DNA of 64,000 nucleotides from Dipteris shenzhenensis (GCA_047967505.1 CM106538.1); one strand, 5' to 3'; numbered from the stretch's first letter, positions 35,694 through 46,467 are shown. A program made the numbers and translations. Notes: generated from the letters alone by a model not told the origin.

Positions 35694-36420
35694 TTTTCCT
35701 TGACAAATAACTGACTGCAAATATAACCAAGCACTCAAGAGAGCAAACAGGCTCTGTGCAAGTTGGAGTTCTTGTTCAGTGAGAACCTGTAGAGAGTAGC
35801 TTTCTTACCAAGAAGATTTGGGTGTCCAAGAAGCAGGAAAAGAGTGCTGAAGCAAATCGATTTGAAGTAGGAGCTTCCGAGGTGGATGTCAGTTTGATTC
35901 GAGGCTGGAAATTGCTGAGAAGAGCACCAATGTAGCAGTAGATGAACTCGTATTGAAGAAGATGGCTGCTGCTGCTGAGAAGAGCATCAATGCAACTATA
36001 GGAGACTGCTGTAGGCAGTAAAAACAGCAAGAGGAGATGCCGAAAAGTGCTGGAAATCAGGGCGACTTGAAGTAGAAGCCCCCGGGCTCAAGGGCGACCT
36101 GATTTTTGGGTCAGGAGCAGGGAAAAATGATCAAAAAGAGGGGCGAAGTGAAGGCGACCTGATCTGAAGCTGTTCGGGCTGAAGTCTGAGTGAAAATGAG
36201 CTGAAAATCAGCAGCATTGGTTGTCGACCAAGTCCTGGAGAGAGGCGACCTGAAGAAGACCTCCCGGGGCAGCAAAAAACTCAAGTTCTTCACGGCAACT
36301 GACTAAAAAACGAGCTGGAGACTGAAGTGGGCTGAATGTAGGATTGAGAGCAACACGAGGACACGAGAGAACTTGCCACAAGACGGAAGGCAAGGCTGAA
36401 TCTCGGTTTAAGTGACTGAG
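35694..36420 (-). other. 5' leader of element D
   Basis: About 730 bp from PBS to gag start; on the plus strand GGCGACCTGA-like words recur five times between 36060 and 36260. No ORF supported. Confidence 0.7.
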
Positions 36421-36432
36421 GCTCTGATACCA
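36421..36432 (-). promoter_or_regulatory. Primer binding site of element D
   Basis: Minus strand TGGTATCAGAGC, two bases inside the 5' LTR; initiator-Met tRNA type. Confidence 0.95.
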
Positions 36433-36434
36433 CT

Positions 36435-36621
36435 TGAAGGAACACAAATGGAGACAAAAAAGTGAACACCAGTGAATGGATGTGCTCACACACGAAAGCT
36501 CCAACAGATGTTCAATAGATAAGAATACAAAGTACTTGGCATATATAGTGACCAAGTAGAACATAAAAATAAACCAAGTACTAGACTAGCCTACAAGGTC
36601 ATATCTTTGTATATGTCTACA
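36435..36621 (-). repeat. 5' LTR of element D
   Basis: 187 bp; three substitutions relative to 31056-31242. Confidence 0.95.
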
Positions 36622-36626
36622 ACTGC

Positions 36627-36754
36627 AGCATTGTGATAGCAAAGAAAATGTTGCAGACATCTTTACCAAACCACTCGATAAATAGCTATTCGAGAAACAC
36701 CAACTAGCTCTTGGTTTAACGCAGAGGAAGGACATTCCCATTAAAGGGATGTGA
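36627..36754 (+). pseudogene. C-terminal end of element C pol
   Basis: Resumes C's RNase H frame after element D: CDSKENVADIFTKPLDK, then a TAG, then KHQLALGLTQRKDIPIKGM to a TGA at 36752-36754. VADIFTKPL is the standard copia RNase H C-terminal motif. Confidence 0.88.
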
Positions 36755-36842
36755 TGGAATGTAATGCTCAGTCCTTCTTCGATTCCCTAGAATCATCATC
36801 TTGAGGGAAGGCCTACTTCATGATGTTGATCTTGAGGGAAGG

Positions 36843-37099
36843 TGTTGAGAGTTCACCCTCAACATCATGTAATCATGTGTGCATAGCACCATCATGTGAT
36901 CATATGTGCATAGCACTAACCTTATAGAGTGCTATAAAGGAAAGGGTTAGATCCCCTAACCCTAACCCTAAAAGGGTTTGTATATATTCTATTTTTTCAA
37001 CTAAATCTAGTGTACAGTTAGTCATTTGTGGTGTGCTCTCTAGCTGTGCCCTCTCTCCTCATCTCCACTCTTCTCCTCTCCCCTCTTCATATTTTGTCA
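36843..37099 (+). repeat. 3' LTR of element C
   Basis: 257 bp, TGTTGAGAGTTC to CATATTTTGTCA; full length for the family (same length as the inverted copy at 8800-9056). Contains TATAAA at 36933-36938. Confidence 0.93.
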
Positions 37100-38215
37100 C
37101 TTGAGTAGCACAGAATATGTGTGTAGAGTAGCGGCAAAGCTCCACTTGTACTTGCATAAGGCTAGGAATAATCTCTCTTAGGAATCCTCAACGTGCATCT
37201 CCAACATGCAACTCCTACATACAAGTTCTAGATACGATTCCTACATGCAGTTTGTACATGCAACTCCTACATATAACTCCTACATGCATGTTCTACATGC
37301 AACATGCAACTTCTATATGTGCATCCTAGATGCAAGTTCTGCATGTAGAGAGCCTTATAAAATAGGGCTCCAGCTTCTCATCATGCTACTATCCAACACA
37401 TGGAAATATGAGAGACAATAATCATATGAATGTCTTACAATTCCTGTATGCAAAGAGAGAAGCTCTCCAACTTGTATAAATACCCCATAATGCAATGAAG
37501 CCCACATTCTTTGGGGCATTGTGTTGAGTTCTACTTAGTATTCCAAGCAATTGTCTCCAACTTTCCATGCTTCCTTGCACTCCACGTCAAAAAGCATGTC
37601 TTAACCTTACAACTCCTCCAACCTTGCAACCCCTCCTCTCCCTCTCCTTCTCCCAACTCCTCCTCCCAACTCCTCCTCCTCCTCCTCCTCCTCCTCCTCC
37701 TCCCTCTCCTCCTTCCCCATGCTCTTACACCTTCTTCCTCTCCCACTCCTATGGTCCCCCGAAACCCTTAGTCCCTCAACCCTTAACCTCCATGATCTAC
37801 GAGGGAGACAAGTTCTCCACCGCCATGTACTCTACCCTAAACCTTGGATCCTCCTTCTAAACCCTGAACCTCTTCTAAACCCTACACCCTCTTCCAAACC
37901 CTAAATCCCTTCTGAACCTTGAACCTCCCTCTAACAGTTAAACACCTTCTAAACTTTTCAACCTGCAATGAGGCGAAAGCCTTCATTGCCCTAATCATGA
38001 TGTTGCCCGTTCCTTTCACACATGCATGCACTATGTTTGCTTACCAAACTTAAGCCTACGTCTCTCACCGGAATATGACCCGAGGTCCTAAGCTACACTT
38101 ATACTACAAATGAAAACACTGATATATCTATAGGTGACAAAAAGACTCGAAACCCTACATACTGAGAATACCCTACTCTTCCTACGAAAGCTATGGGAAA
38201 GAGACAACACAACCC
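37100..38215. repeat. Left arm of a long inverted repeat
   Basis: The reverse complement of this segment matches 43012-43915 along its length, in matching order: TGTGTGTAGAGTAGYGGCAAAGC; a minisatellite of TACATGCAACTCC units (37196-37345); a (CCT)n run (37666-37702); CATGCTCTTACA; CCCTAAACC-rich repeats (37830-37960); and CATACTGAGAATACC near 38160. The arm begins further left at 24132-24159 and was split by elements A and C. Divergence is substantial, so it is old. Short ORFs inside are low-complexity. Confidence 0.8.
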
Positions 38216-38383
38216 TTGCGTGAGACTTTGATGTCATCAAGATGACACGATAGACTACTATGTGGGCTAAGAATAAGTATAAGGTCTTTCTATTAGATTG
38301 ACAAGCCATAGTGACTATAAGTTGGGATAAGAAGTCCATGGCCGCTTATGGTCGGTCTATGTCTCTAGCCACAGGCAAAGGGC

Positions 38384-38960
38384 ATGCAATCATTCAAGGG
38401 TGATAACCTTTCAAGGACCCAACATCGAGCAATCAGTATAGGAAATGTATCGTTCTTGACGTACCTCACCCAAACAGAGATACAAGTTTGCGAGAAATTG
38501 GGCTCGAGCATATATGGTGGTGTGTTCAAAGTGCACTTAGTAGGACCCCTAGGGTTTCCATACTATGTGGAATATGCCAGAACAAAATTCAAGGGAAACA
38601 TTGAGACTCACACACAAGAGGCAAGAGAAGCTCAAATGCAGATCCGTCACCTAGTGCTTGTCCACAAAAACTGTAGAAGAACCATTGTGCCCATGACACC
38701 ATATTTCAATGGTGGTAGTTTGATGCCAATTTTTCAAATCCTGCCAATGCATTAGGGAAGGTTAACATGCTACTTCCACATTGTTCTAACGGCAGGAAAG
38801 GATTTGATTGCCACAACAACTGGGGGATTTGAAGGTGCATTGCAAGAGGAAGATGTTTTTTGAGTGAATGCCTTTTCCGAGAATGTCCACCATATTGTAC
38901 ATGCATTGGTGGGTGGATTGGCAACACCGACTCTAGGAATTTGATGCATACAGATCTACA
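38384..38960 (+). pseudogene. Protein-kinase N-lobe-like fragment
   Basis: A 124-codon frame includes VCEKLGSSIYGGVFKVHL, which fits a kinase glycine loop (G-x-x-x-Y-G-x-V). It is followed by ARTKFKGNIETHTQEAREAQ, resembling the beta3/alphaC region, then IRHLVLVHKN and VPMTPYFNGGSLMPIF, resembling the hinge of STE20-type kinases (VMPYM-x-GGS). The expected beta3 Lys is not recognisable. The frame ends at a TAG near 38753. A second frame to about 38960 (GGFEGALQEEDVF, FSENVHHIVHALV) fits the next helices but has stops. No catalytic loop or DFG was found. It lies just inside the left inverted arm, so it may be a captured gene fragment. Confidence 0.4.
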
Positions 38961-39020
38961 TTCGAGCAATATCCTTTTATACTTTTTCTGAAAGTCCAGA
39001 CTTTGAGTAGTCACCATGGC

Positions 39021-39100
39021 TTTCAAAATATTGTTATGTATGCATACATAGGATATGCATATTCAAAATATTGTTATGTATGCATACATAGGATATGCAT
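39021..39100. repeat. ~39-bp tandem duplication
   Basis: TTCAAAATATTGTTATGTAT followed by GCATACATAGGATATGCAT occurs twice head to tail (39021-39059 and 39060-39098). Confidence 0.9.
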
Positions 39101-39440
39101 AGATGTCAATGTATGATATTGAAATTCAAATTGTTGTGGAACATGCCATTGGTTTTATTATTCTTTTGAGATTCTTTTTTTTGCACCATCTCGTTTTGAA
39201 ATCTTTGTATGTTGGTTTTTGTGAGAGAGATTTGTGTAAGCTTTCTTTTTCTATAATTAACCCTTGCAACACTTTAGATTTTATAATAACAATGGCCCCT
39301 TCTAAATATCAAGGAAAATCTTCCTTCTTTTCAAATTTTTGCAAGTCTTTAAATGAGTATGGCATTATCATGCACATGCACAAAAGCACAAAAACATTAA
39401 TGACTAACGCTCCTCTAAATCATCAAGGTTCTTAGTGTTA
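39094..39440. repeat. Direct repeat R1
   Basis: First of three related segments (R2 39461-40262, R3 40950-41860). Shared blocks include CATCTCRYTTTGAAATCTT, GAGATTTGTGTAAG and an ATG followed by codons for a SKYQGKxSF peptide. R1 is truncated after CATCAAGGTTCTT. Confidence 0.8.
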
Positions 39441-39460
39441 ATGCATTTCAACTTAAGCTA

Positions 39461-40262
39461 ATTTATTTTTTTGCAACATCTCACTTTGAAATCTTTGTAT
39501 TTGGTTTTTATCTGAGAGATTTGTGTAAGATTTTTTATTCTATAATTTTTTTATTGTTGTTTTCTGAATCCTTGCAACATTTTATATTTAATAATAACAA
39601 TGTCCACTTCTAAATATCAAGGAAAAGCTTCCTTCCTTTCAAAGTTTGTAAGTCTTTAAATGAGTATGGAATTATTATGCACATGCACAAAAGCACCAAA
39701 CCATTCATCCTCTAAATTATCAAGATTCTTATTTTTAATGCATTTCAACTTAAGCTATTGCAACACAGGTTAAGTGTTTAGTGTGACATGAGCTTGTTAC
39801 AAAAACCAACGTTATGGCAATTGCATATATCACAATGTTGTTCATTCTTAATCCAATACATATTGCAACAATAGCTAGTGCATGGCTATGTTGTCACCCA
39901 AAATCTATATGCTTTAGCCTTGGCTTGTAGTAGTGAAAATATAATGGATGGGTTTGTGGTGTTTGTATGACTATCACAACCACCATTTTGCAATATGTGT
40001 GTGCACTTGCAAAATGACTTCCCCCAAGCTTACATTGATATAGATTCCATTCGAGCAAAGTGCATCTCTAATAGTTCATCAATTAACGATGTGTGTACTT
40101 GCAAGATGCCTTCCCCCAAGCTTACATTGATATATATTCCATTCACACAAAGTGCATCTCTTCAATTTGTAAGAGGGATTTTTTTGGCTATGACGTCTTT
40201 TTAATAAGTAAAGTTATTGGAATCATCTAATACATTTCCCCTCATTGCATTACAACTCATCA
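39461..40262. repeat. Direct repeat R2
   Basis: About 800 bp aligning along its length with R3. It also contains an internal duplication of CTTCCCCCAAGCTTACATTG (about 40018 and 40109). Non-coding apart from the short SKYQGKASF start. Confidence 0.8.
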
Positions 40263-40842
40263 CCTTACCCATCTCACAAGATAGCACGTGGTTCTTGAAT
40301 CAATGCCAAGTGCTATCACTTATGAGCTAATCATGTGTTCAAGCATTGATTCATGAACCAAGTGCAATCACTTGTCCGCTAATCAAATAGCTTCCTATCC
40401 CTTTCGATATTCAAGGTTTGAGTACAACTACCTATTGAACATACCTCAAGCTCCTCATACTACCTTGTACCATGATAATTCAAGCAAAGGAGTTTCCTCC
40501 TCCCATTACTCCATTTGCAAAACTACAAGGGCCCTTCCACTCCTACCAAATCTTACACAAAGTTCACCATAAGTGTTACACATCATCAAGCACTTTCAAA
40601 AAGGATTTCTCACACTCCACTCTTATTCTCACAAAGAGGGTTTACCCTACCAAGCATGAAAAATGTGTTATACCCTGAAGCACATATGAAGGTTCGACAT
40701 CATGTCAACAATTCAAAAGCAACAATCATAAGCATGTGTAAGGAATGGAAATGAGAGTAATAATGACATTAGGATCTGACACAAACAAACATAGCAAACC
40801 CAAGACATTTATATTAACCCAATACAAGCATTTTTTTTCTAG
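40263..40842. other. AT-rich stretch, nothing recognised
   Basis: Short frames only. It ends in a long T run and CTAG at about 40832-40845 that could act as a splice acceptor for the next entry. Confidence 0.3.
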
Positions 40843-40845
40843 CAA

Positions 40846-40940
40846 CTGTACGTAAACCTCGAATCATGGTTATCATGGATCGGCCGCTTAAGAAAGGCAA
40901 TGGCTTTGAGTGGAACTCTATTGATAGCAGTGGAGATAAA
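40846..40940 (+). pseudogene. Exon-like fragment, unidentified
   Basis: Directly after TTTTTTTTCTAG, an acceptor-like sequence, a frame reads VRKPRIMVIMDRPLKKGNGF then EWNSIDSSGDK, up to AAA|GTATAG, a possible donor. The composition is protein-like, but I recognise no family. It lies between direct repeats inside the inverted-repeat block. It may be a captured exon or chance. Confidence 0.25.
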
Positions 40941-40949
40941 GTATAGTTA

Positions 40950-41860
40950 CATAGGATATGCAGGGATGTCAATGTATGATATTGAAGAAATCCATATTGT
41001 TGCAAAACATGCCATAGGTTTTATTATACTTTCGAGATTCATTTTTTGCACCATCTCACTTTGAAATCTTAGTATGTTGGCTCTTGTGAGAGAAATTTGT
41101 GTAAGCTTTCTTCTTCTATAATTTTTTAATAATTATTTTATAAATCCTTGCAAACATTTTAGATTTTATAATAACAATGGCCCCTTCTAAATATCAAGGA
41201 AAAGCTTCCTTCTTTTCAAATTTTGTAAGTCTTAAAATGGGTATGACATTATTATGCACATGCACAAAAGCACAAAACCATTTATGATTTTTTGCTCCTC
41301 TAAATCATCAAGGTTCTTGTTTTTAAAAACTTAAGCTATTGTAACACAAGTTAAGTGTTGGTGTGATGTGAGCATTGTACTACCAAAACTAACATAATGA
41401 TAATCACATAGATCACAATGTTGTTTATTCTTAATCTGATAGATGTTGCAACAATAGCTAGTGCATGACAAATGCTATCACCCAAAATCTGTAGCTTTGT
41501 GGCTTTACACTGTGTAATCTTGGCATGTAGTGAAAAGATAATGGATCAGTTTGTTGCGTTTGTACGATTGTCGCAACCAACATTTTGCAATAAGCAGAGG
41601 TTTCAAAATGTGTCTTTTGCAATATGACTCTCATTGCAAAAGGCCTTCATTTCAACATTGTCATCTAATCGATCAAAGATGTGTGCACTTGTCAAGATGC
41701 CTTCCCCCAAGCTTACGTTGATGTATGTTCCATTCCGACATAATGCTTCTCTTCAATTTTTTATGAGGATTTTTTCTTGGGAGATCCTTTAAGTAAAGTT
41801 ATTGGAATCATCTAACACATTTCCCCCCATTGCATTATAGCCCATCTCCTTCTTAAAACA
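40950..41860. repeat. Direct repeat R3
   Basis: Aligns with R1 at its start (GATGTCAATGTATGATATTG, then the CATCTCACTTTGAAATCTT block) and with R2 to its end (CTTCCCCCAAGCTTACGTTG; AAGTTATTGGAATCATCTAA). Roughly four-fifths identical by eye. Non-coding. Confidence 0.8.
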
Positions 41861-42500
41861 TTACTTCACTATAAGAAAATTTTAAGAATCCTTTTTCTTT
41901 CTTCATTTGATATTTTAGAAGTCATTTTACCTTGGCACTCCTCTTTGACCTCATGATCTTGCTAGCTTCCAATTCCACCTCTCCTACTTGCTTCTTGTAA
42001 TGAGCATTCTTTGTGGCCGTCCTACCTTGTAAATCATTTCTTTGTGTTTTGGCTACAACAAGTCTCACTATCCTCAATTTTTCCATTGTCCTTCCTCATT
42101 AATCTTGCTATCACAAAATCAAGTATGAGCTTTCCATCTCTCCTTTCTACAATGCTAGTGGACTACATATTGAACCAATTACAATGCATACCTTTGGTTT
42201 TACATTGGTAGAGATCATCTTAACATGCTTAACATTGTCTTTATTATACATATCATAAATATAAACAAGCTAAGAAGAGCATGCAATGATCATAGACTTT
42301 CCTATCTAGATATTGGAAACCTTATCCCAAAAAAGACATGCAGGAGATTACAAACTTTTCTTACCTATGTGTTGCAAAGCATGTATAACTTGCAACTACA
42401 TCAGAGGTATCTATAGGTGATTATAAACATCCGACCTAGATAGTCGTTGGACTTTATATAGATGAGTTGTCTCCTCCATTGACACATTAGAAGGTAGAGA
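41861..42500. other. AT-rich stretch upstream of the LINE remnant
   Basis: No motif recognised. The last ~300 bp may be a more decayed part of the LINE reverse transcriptase, but I cannot support it. Confidence 0.3.
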
Positions 42501-42990
42501 TTCTACTCTTGCAGATACCTTTACCCATTCTACGATGCATTGATGATGTGGTATTAATCTCAAGCATGGCAAAGAGCCTACAAGCACACTTGACAACTCT
42601 TCAAGTATTTTGTGACAACAGAGATATGGAGGTCAACTTTGGTACAACCAAGATTATGACCTTCCAACACTAATGATGTCCATTTACATCACAAGTCATT
42701 CACCTTTAGGAGAGTACAAGATGAGATCATAATGTTGTATGTGTACTTGGGATGCATCCTCAAGGCCCAATGATGAGGACGTGTCTCACACTTGACAACT
42801 CTTCAAGTATTTTGTGACAACAGAGATATGGAGGTCAACTTTGGTACAACCAAGATTATGACCTTCCAACACTAACGATGTCCATTTACATCACAAGTCA
42901 TTCACCTTTAGGAGAGTACAAGATGAGATCATAATGTTGTATGTGTACTTGGGATGCATCCTCAAGGCCCAATGATGAGGACGTGTCTCA
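42501..42990 (+). pseudogene. Non-LTR (LINE) reverse transcriptase remnant
   Basis: The frame reads IDDVVLISSMAKSLQAHL, then TTLQVFCDNRDMEVNFGTTK and IMTFQ. This is the catalytic segment of LINE RTs (usually Y-A-D-D-V-V-L, here CIDD) and the following helix (L-x-x-F-C-x-x-x-x-x-x-V-N-x-x-K-T-K-x-M-x-F). A shifted frame continues FTFRRVQDEIIMLYVYLGCI, matching the F-x-x-...-Y-K-YLG block. The second half is part of a 202-bp tandem duplication. No endonuclease or ORF1 was found. Confidence 0.7.
42587..42990. repeat. 202-bp tandem duplication of the LINE remnant
   Basis: Units 42587-42788 and 42789-42990 appear to differ at one base (ACTAATGATG versus ACTAACGATG), so the duplication is recent relative to the decay of the RT. 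Confidence 0.93.
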
Positions 42991-43011
42991 CCCTCTGAGC
43001 TAGAGAGAGAC

Positions 43012-43960
43012 TCCTTGTTGGCTCTTTCTCACGGCTTCCCCAGGAAGAGCATGGTATTCTCAGTATGTAGGGTTCCGAGGCTTTTTGTCACCTACAGATA
43101 TATCGGGGTGTAGCTTAAGACCTCAAGTCGTGTTCCGGTGAGAGACATAGACTTAAGTATGATAAGGAAACATAGTGCATGCATGTGTGAAAGGAACGTG
43201 CATCATCATGGTTGAGGTAATGAAGGCTCTCGCCTTCATTGGGGGTTAAAGGGTTTAGGAGGAGTTTAAGGGTTAGAGGGAGGATCAGGATTTAGAAGGA
43301 GGTTCCAAGGTTTAGAAAGAGGTTTCAAAGTTTAGAAGAGGTTCCAAAGTTTAGAAGAGGTTCAAGGGTTAGAAGAAGGATCCAAGGTTTAGGGTAGAGT
43401 ACATGGTGGAGAACTCGTCTCTCTCATAGTTCATGAAGGTTAAGGGTTGAGGAACTAAGGGTTTAGGGAAAGCATAGAAGTGGGAGAGGAAGAAGATGTA
43501 AGAGCATGGGGGAAAAGGAGAGAGAGAAAAGGGAGAAAGAGAAGGGAGGAGGAGGAGGAGGGAGAGGAGGAGAGAGAGAGGATGGGTTGCAAGGTTGGAG
43601 GAGAGGGGACATGTAAGAGTTGCATGTTGCATGTAGGAGTTGCATGTAGAACTGGCATGTTGCATGTTGCATGTAGGAGTTGCATGTTAAACATGCATGT
43701 AGGAATCGCATGTAGGAGTTGCATGTAGGACTTGCATGTAGGAGTTGCGAGTAGAACTTGCATGTAGAACATGCATGTAGGACTTGCATGTAGGAGTTGC
43801 AAGTAGAACTTGCATGTTGAGGATTCCTAAGAGAGATTATTCCTACCCTTATGCAAGTACAAGCGGAGCTTTGCCACTACTCTACACACACATTTTGTAC
43901 TACCTAAGTCCATATTGGCATAGAGACAATACTCCTTCCGAGCTCATTTTTACATGTCAA
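43012..43960. repeat. Right arm of the long inverted repeat
   Basis: Inverted partner of 37100-38215. It contains GGTTTAGAAGAGG-type repeats (43240-43420), a GA-rich tract, and a minisatellite of TGCATGTAGGAGT units (43618-43825). Homology continues to at least 43931, matching the 28 bp left between elements A and C, and possibly to 43960. The arms are about 4.8 kb apart. Confidence 0.8.
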
Positions 43961-44526
43961 TACAACACCTCCATCATGGAGAGATTTTGTTCAATATAAC
44001 ATTGCTGCTTCATCATTCATATGCTATGTGTACTACTGATTTTCCATTTTAAGGGAGTTAACCTCACAAACATAGAATGGGTCGGATTTGAAAGGCTAGA
44101 AGTCATGATATTGCAAATATTCTCACACCACTAAATGGTTCACATCCCATATTGCACAATATTCTCACACCACTAAATGGTTCACATCTCATATATGTCC
44201 TTTCTATGTTTAGCATGGCAGAAGATCCATGAAATGATCAAAGAAGGCTTAGCCCAAGCGCACATTCTGAAGATCCACCAAATGATTGGAGATGGCTTAT
44301 GCCAAGTGCACATTCAAAAGAAATGGGTATCGCCAATGCACCCTGGCACAAGATGGCCTTTATAGTGAGCAATACTTCCCCTTACTCATGATGGCTTCAT
44401 CAGACACCAAGGTGCCTCCAAAACCATCTCTTGCATGCCATAGGCTAGCTTTGAACATCCTCCCACACTATACATGTTTTATTTTCGCATTGTTTAGACC
44501 TGGTCTCATCGACCTTTTATCTTCTT

Positions 44527-44532
<6 letters not shown>
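43961..44532. other. Nothing recognised
   Basis: A 40-bp segment (ATATTCTCACACCACTAAAT with flanks) is repeated at 44118 and 44158. Two AGATCCA-YRAAATGAT words occur near 44225 and 44273. No gene is seen. Confidence 0.3.

Positions 44533-44589
<57 letters not shown>
44533..44589. repeat. (CT)28 microsatellite
   Basis: Uninterrupted CT run of about 57 bp. Confidence 0.95.
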
Positions 44590-44593
<4 letters not shown>

Positions 44594-45838
44594 TGTCTGT
44601 TGCCCACACCCTCAGTCTACCACCCACCCTCTCACCGTCTAGCGGCCGTTTCTCAGCCCTTCCAACCCCTAGCGGCAATCTCCCAACCCCTCTGCGTAGC
44701 CTCTCCACACCTGCCCCACTCCCCCTAGTTCTCTTCAACTCACCCCTTGCCCCTTGCACCACCTCTCCTCTCCTCTCTTCTCCCACCTTGAGGTGGAGTT
44801 GATCCCCCACCTAAGCTCAGGGGTTAAAGCAACTAGGGCCAAAATGAAACAACAAAAGATACCAGCTGTCGCCCCTACCACCCTTACCCAAATAAAGAGA
44901 TTATCATACTCTGACATCACCTGTGCCCCAACACCAACTCTATAAAGTGACCTACCAAAGACATCGGAGAAAACATGTAGTGGGATTAGAGCCACAAGAA
45001 CACATCTATTTTCTACAACAAGAGCTTAGAGAGGTCGATCTTTGACTTGCCTCCTTGAAGAGGTAACTCCTTTGACATGGAAAACAATGGGAAACACAAG
45101 CTAATCCAAGATGTAACGTAGAAATGGCATTCAGTAGTACCGGCATCACAATTGGTATCTACTATCGTAGTAGTAAATAATAAAATCAGTACAAGGACGT
45201 GTATGGGGAGGGGGGTAAACAAGAAACTAGGACTGCCGATGCCCCAAGTCTATGCATAAGGGGCTCCCTGAGGGTTGATATGCTAGAGATGGGTGCACAG
45301 CAGAAAATATTGATCTTGTTAAGGAAATTTTCCTTTAGATGGCATACTTTGCAACTGTAAAAGGGGGCGGAAGCACAAGTAGCATTCAATGACAAGCCTG
45401 TAAGGGGTAACGTTCTTGAGTAACAAGATGAAAGGCACCAAGATTTGGATCTCAAAGGAGCTCACCTTGATTCAACTCAAGGCAAAATAGAATCGACTGA
45501 AGTAGAGGATGCTCGGAAGGAAGGGAAATGGGTTATCTATAGAGAAAGAAAGGGAGAAATCGGAAACTTCAAGCCTAGACCCAAAGACTCAATCTTAAAA
45601 TGATGAAAATGATATTTACACTAGGTTATAGCTAGTTAAAATAATCTCGGAGATGCTCTATGCACTCTCAAGAGATGCCTTGTGCGCTCTGTTCACTCTC
45701 TAGTACTCAAATGTGGTAGCTGCTTTTTTTTTTGTGCTTTGTCTCATAGGCCTAGACGCCTCCTAAAGACCGACCAAGCATCATTGGTACGGAAGGCGAG
45801 GAAGCGGAAGAGCATCCCGAAGCTATCTCTAATATGAC

Positions 45839-45875
<37 letters not shown>

Positions 45876-46467
45876 AGCTTCATCCATGAGGCACTTAGAC
45901 GTCAAGAGCACCTTCCTAGATCACAAAGATAAGTACTAGACGTACTGAGACTCTTCTCAAAGTATGATCACAAGGTTTTTCCAAGCGAACCGCACAAGTT
46001 ATAACCCCACGGGCACCCAACACAGGCGGGACCCAAAGCCAATGACACAATACACCCAATATAGGACAAACATGCAAATTATACTTAGAGATGTCCCCTC
46101 CATGTTCAAGGTTGGGACACGACAGACAAGGGTTACTGTATCCCTAGTCCAACACAGGGCCTCTGCTAGGAGATCGCGCCACACAACACCCACAAATAGT
46201 TGATGACGCTTTATTTTTTATTTTATACTATAGCTACCTCATCAATCGATTGGTCTTCCATGACATTGGACCAAGCTTTGCTTTGTACTCTGATGACATA
46301 TGAGGATAGTGATGATGGGGAGGGTCATATTGATGTTATGACTCTATAGTGATGCTCTTATAGCTATCTAGCATGTAGCATGTAGTATGGGTGTTGATGC
46401 TCGTTTAGTACCTCCATTTCAGCTTGTTTGTATCAGATTCTCCATCGATCTTTCGAAGACTTTAATA

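Larger units (their letters stand above)
31056..36621 (-). mobile_element. Ty1/copia LTR retrotransposon D, nearly intact, nested in C
   Basis: 5566 bp with two 187-bp LTRs and a perfect 5-bp TSD, ACTGC, at 31051-31055 and 36622-36626. Minus-strand order: 5' LTR, PBS, a leader of about 740 bp, one gag-pol frame, purine tract TTGAGGGGGGATT (31255-31243), 3' LTR. Three LTR differences in 187 bp. The only lesion I see in the polyprotein is one in-frame TAG. It is the best-preserved element in the window and may have been active recently. Confidence 0.97.
24160..37099 (+). mobile_element. Ty1/copia LTR retrotransposon C, split by element D
   Basis: 5' LTR 24160-24394, PBS, a leader of about 2.4 kb, gag, protease, integrase, RT, RNase H, purine tract TTGAGGGAAGG (36832-36842), 3' LTR 36843-37099. 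Element D (31056-36621) interrupts it inside RNase H; removing D and one ACTGC copy restores a continuous frame there. Target-site copies are CTTAG (24155-24159) and CTTGA (37100-37104). The inverted arm near 43904 shows CTTAGG at the unoccupied site, so the right copy has mutated. LTRs differ at about 10 of 235 aligned bases plus two 11-bp gaps. Old and inactive. Confidence 0.93.

Noticed and set aside
37531-37746. Arg/Glu-rich minus ORF and Pro-rich plus ORFs
   Set aside because: Encoded by a (CCT)n run in the inverted-repeat arm; low complexity.
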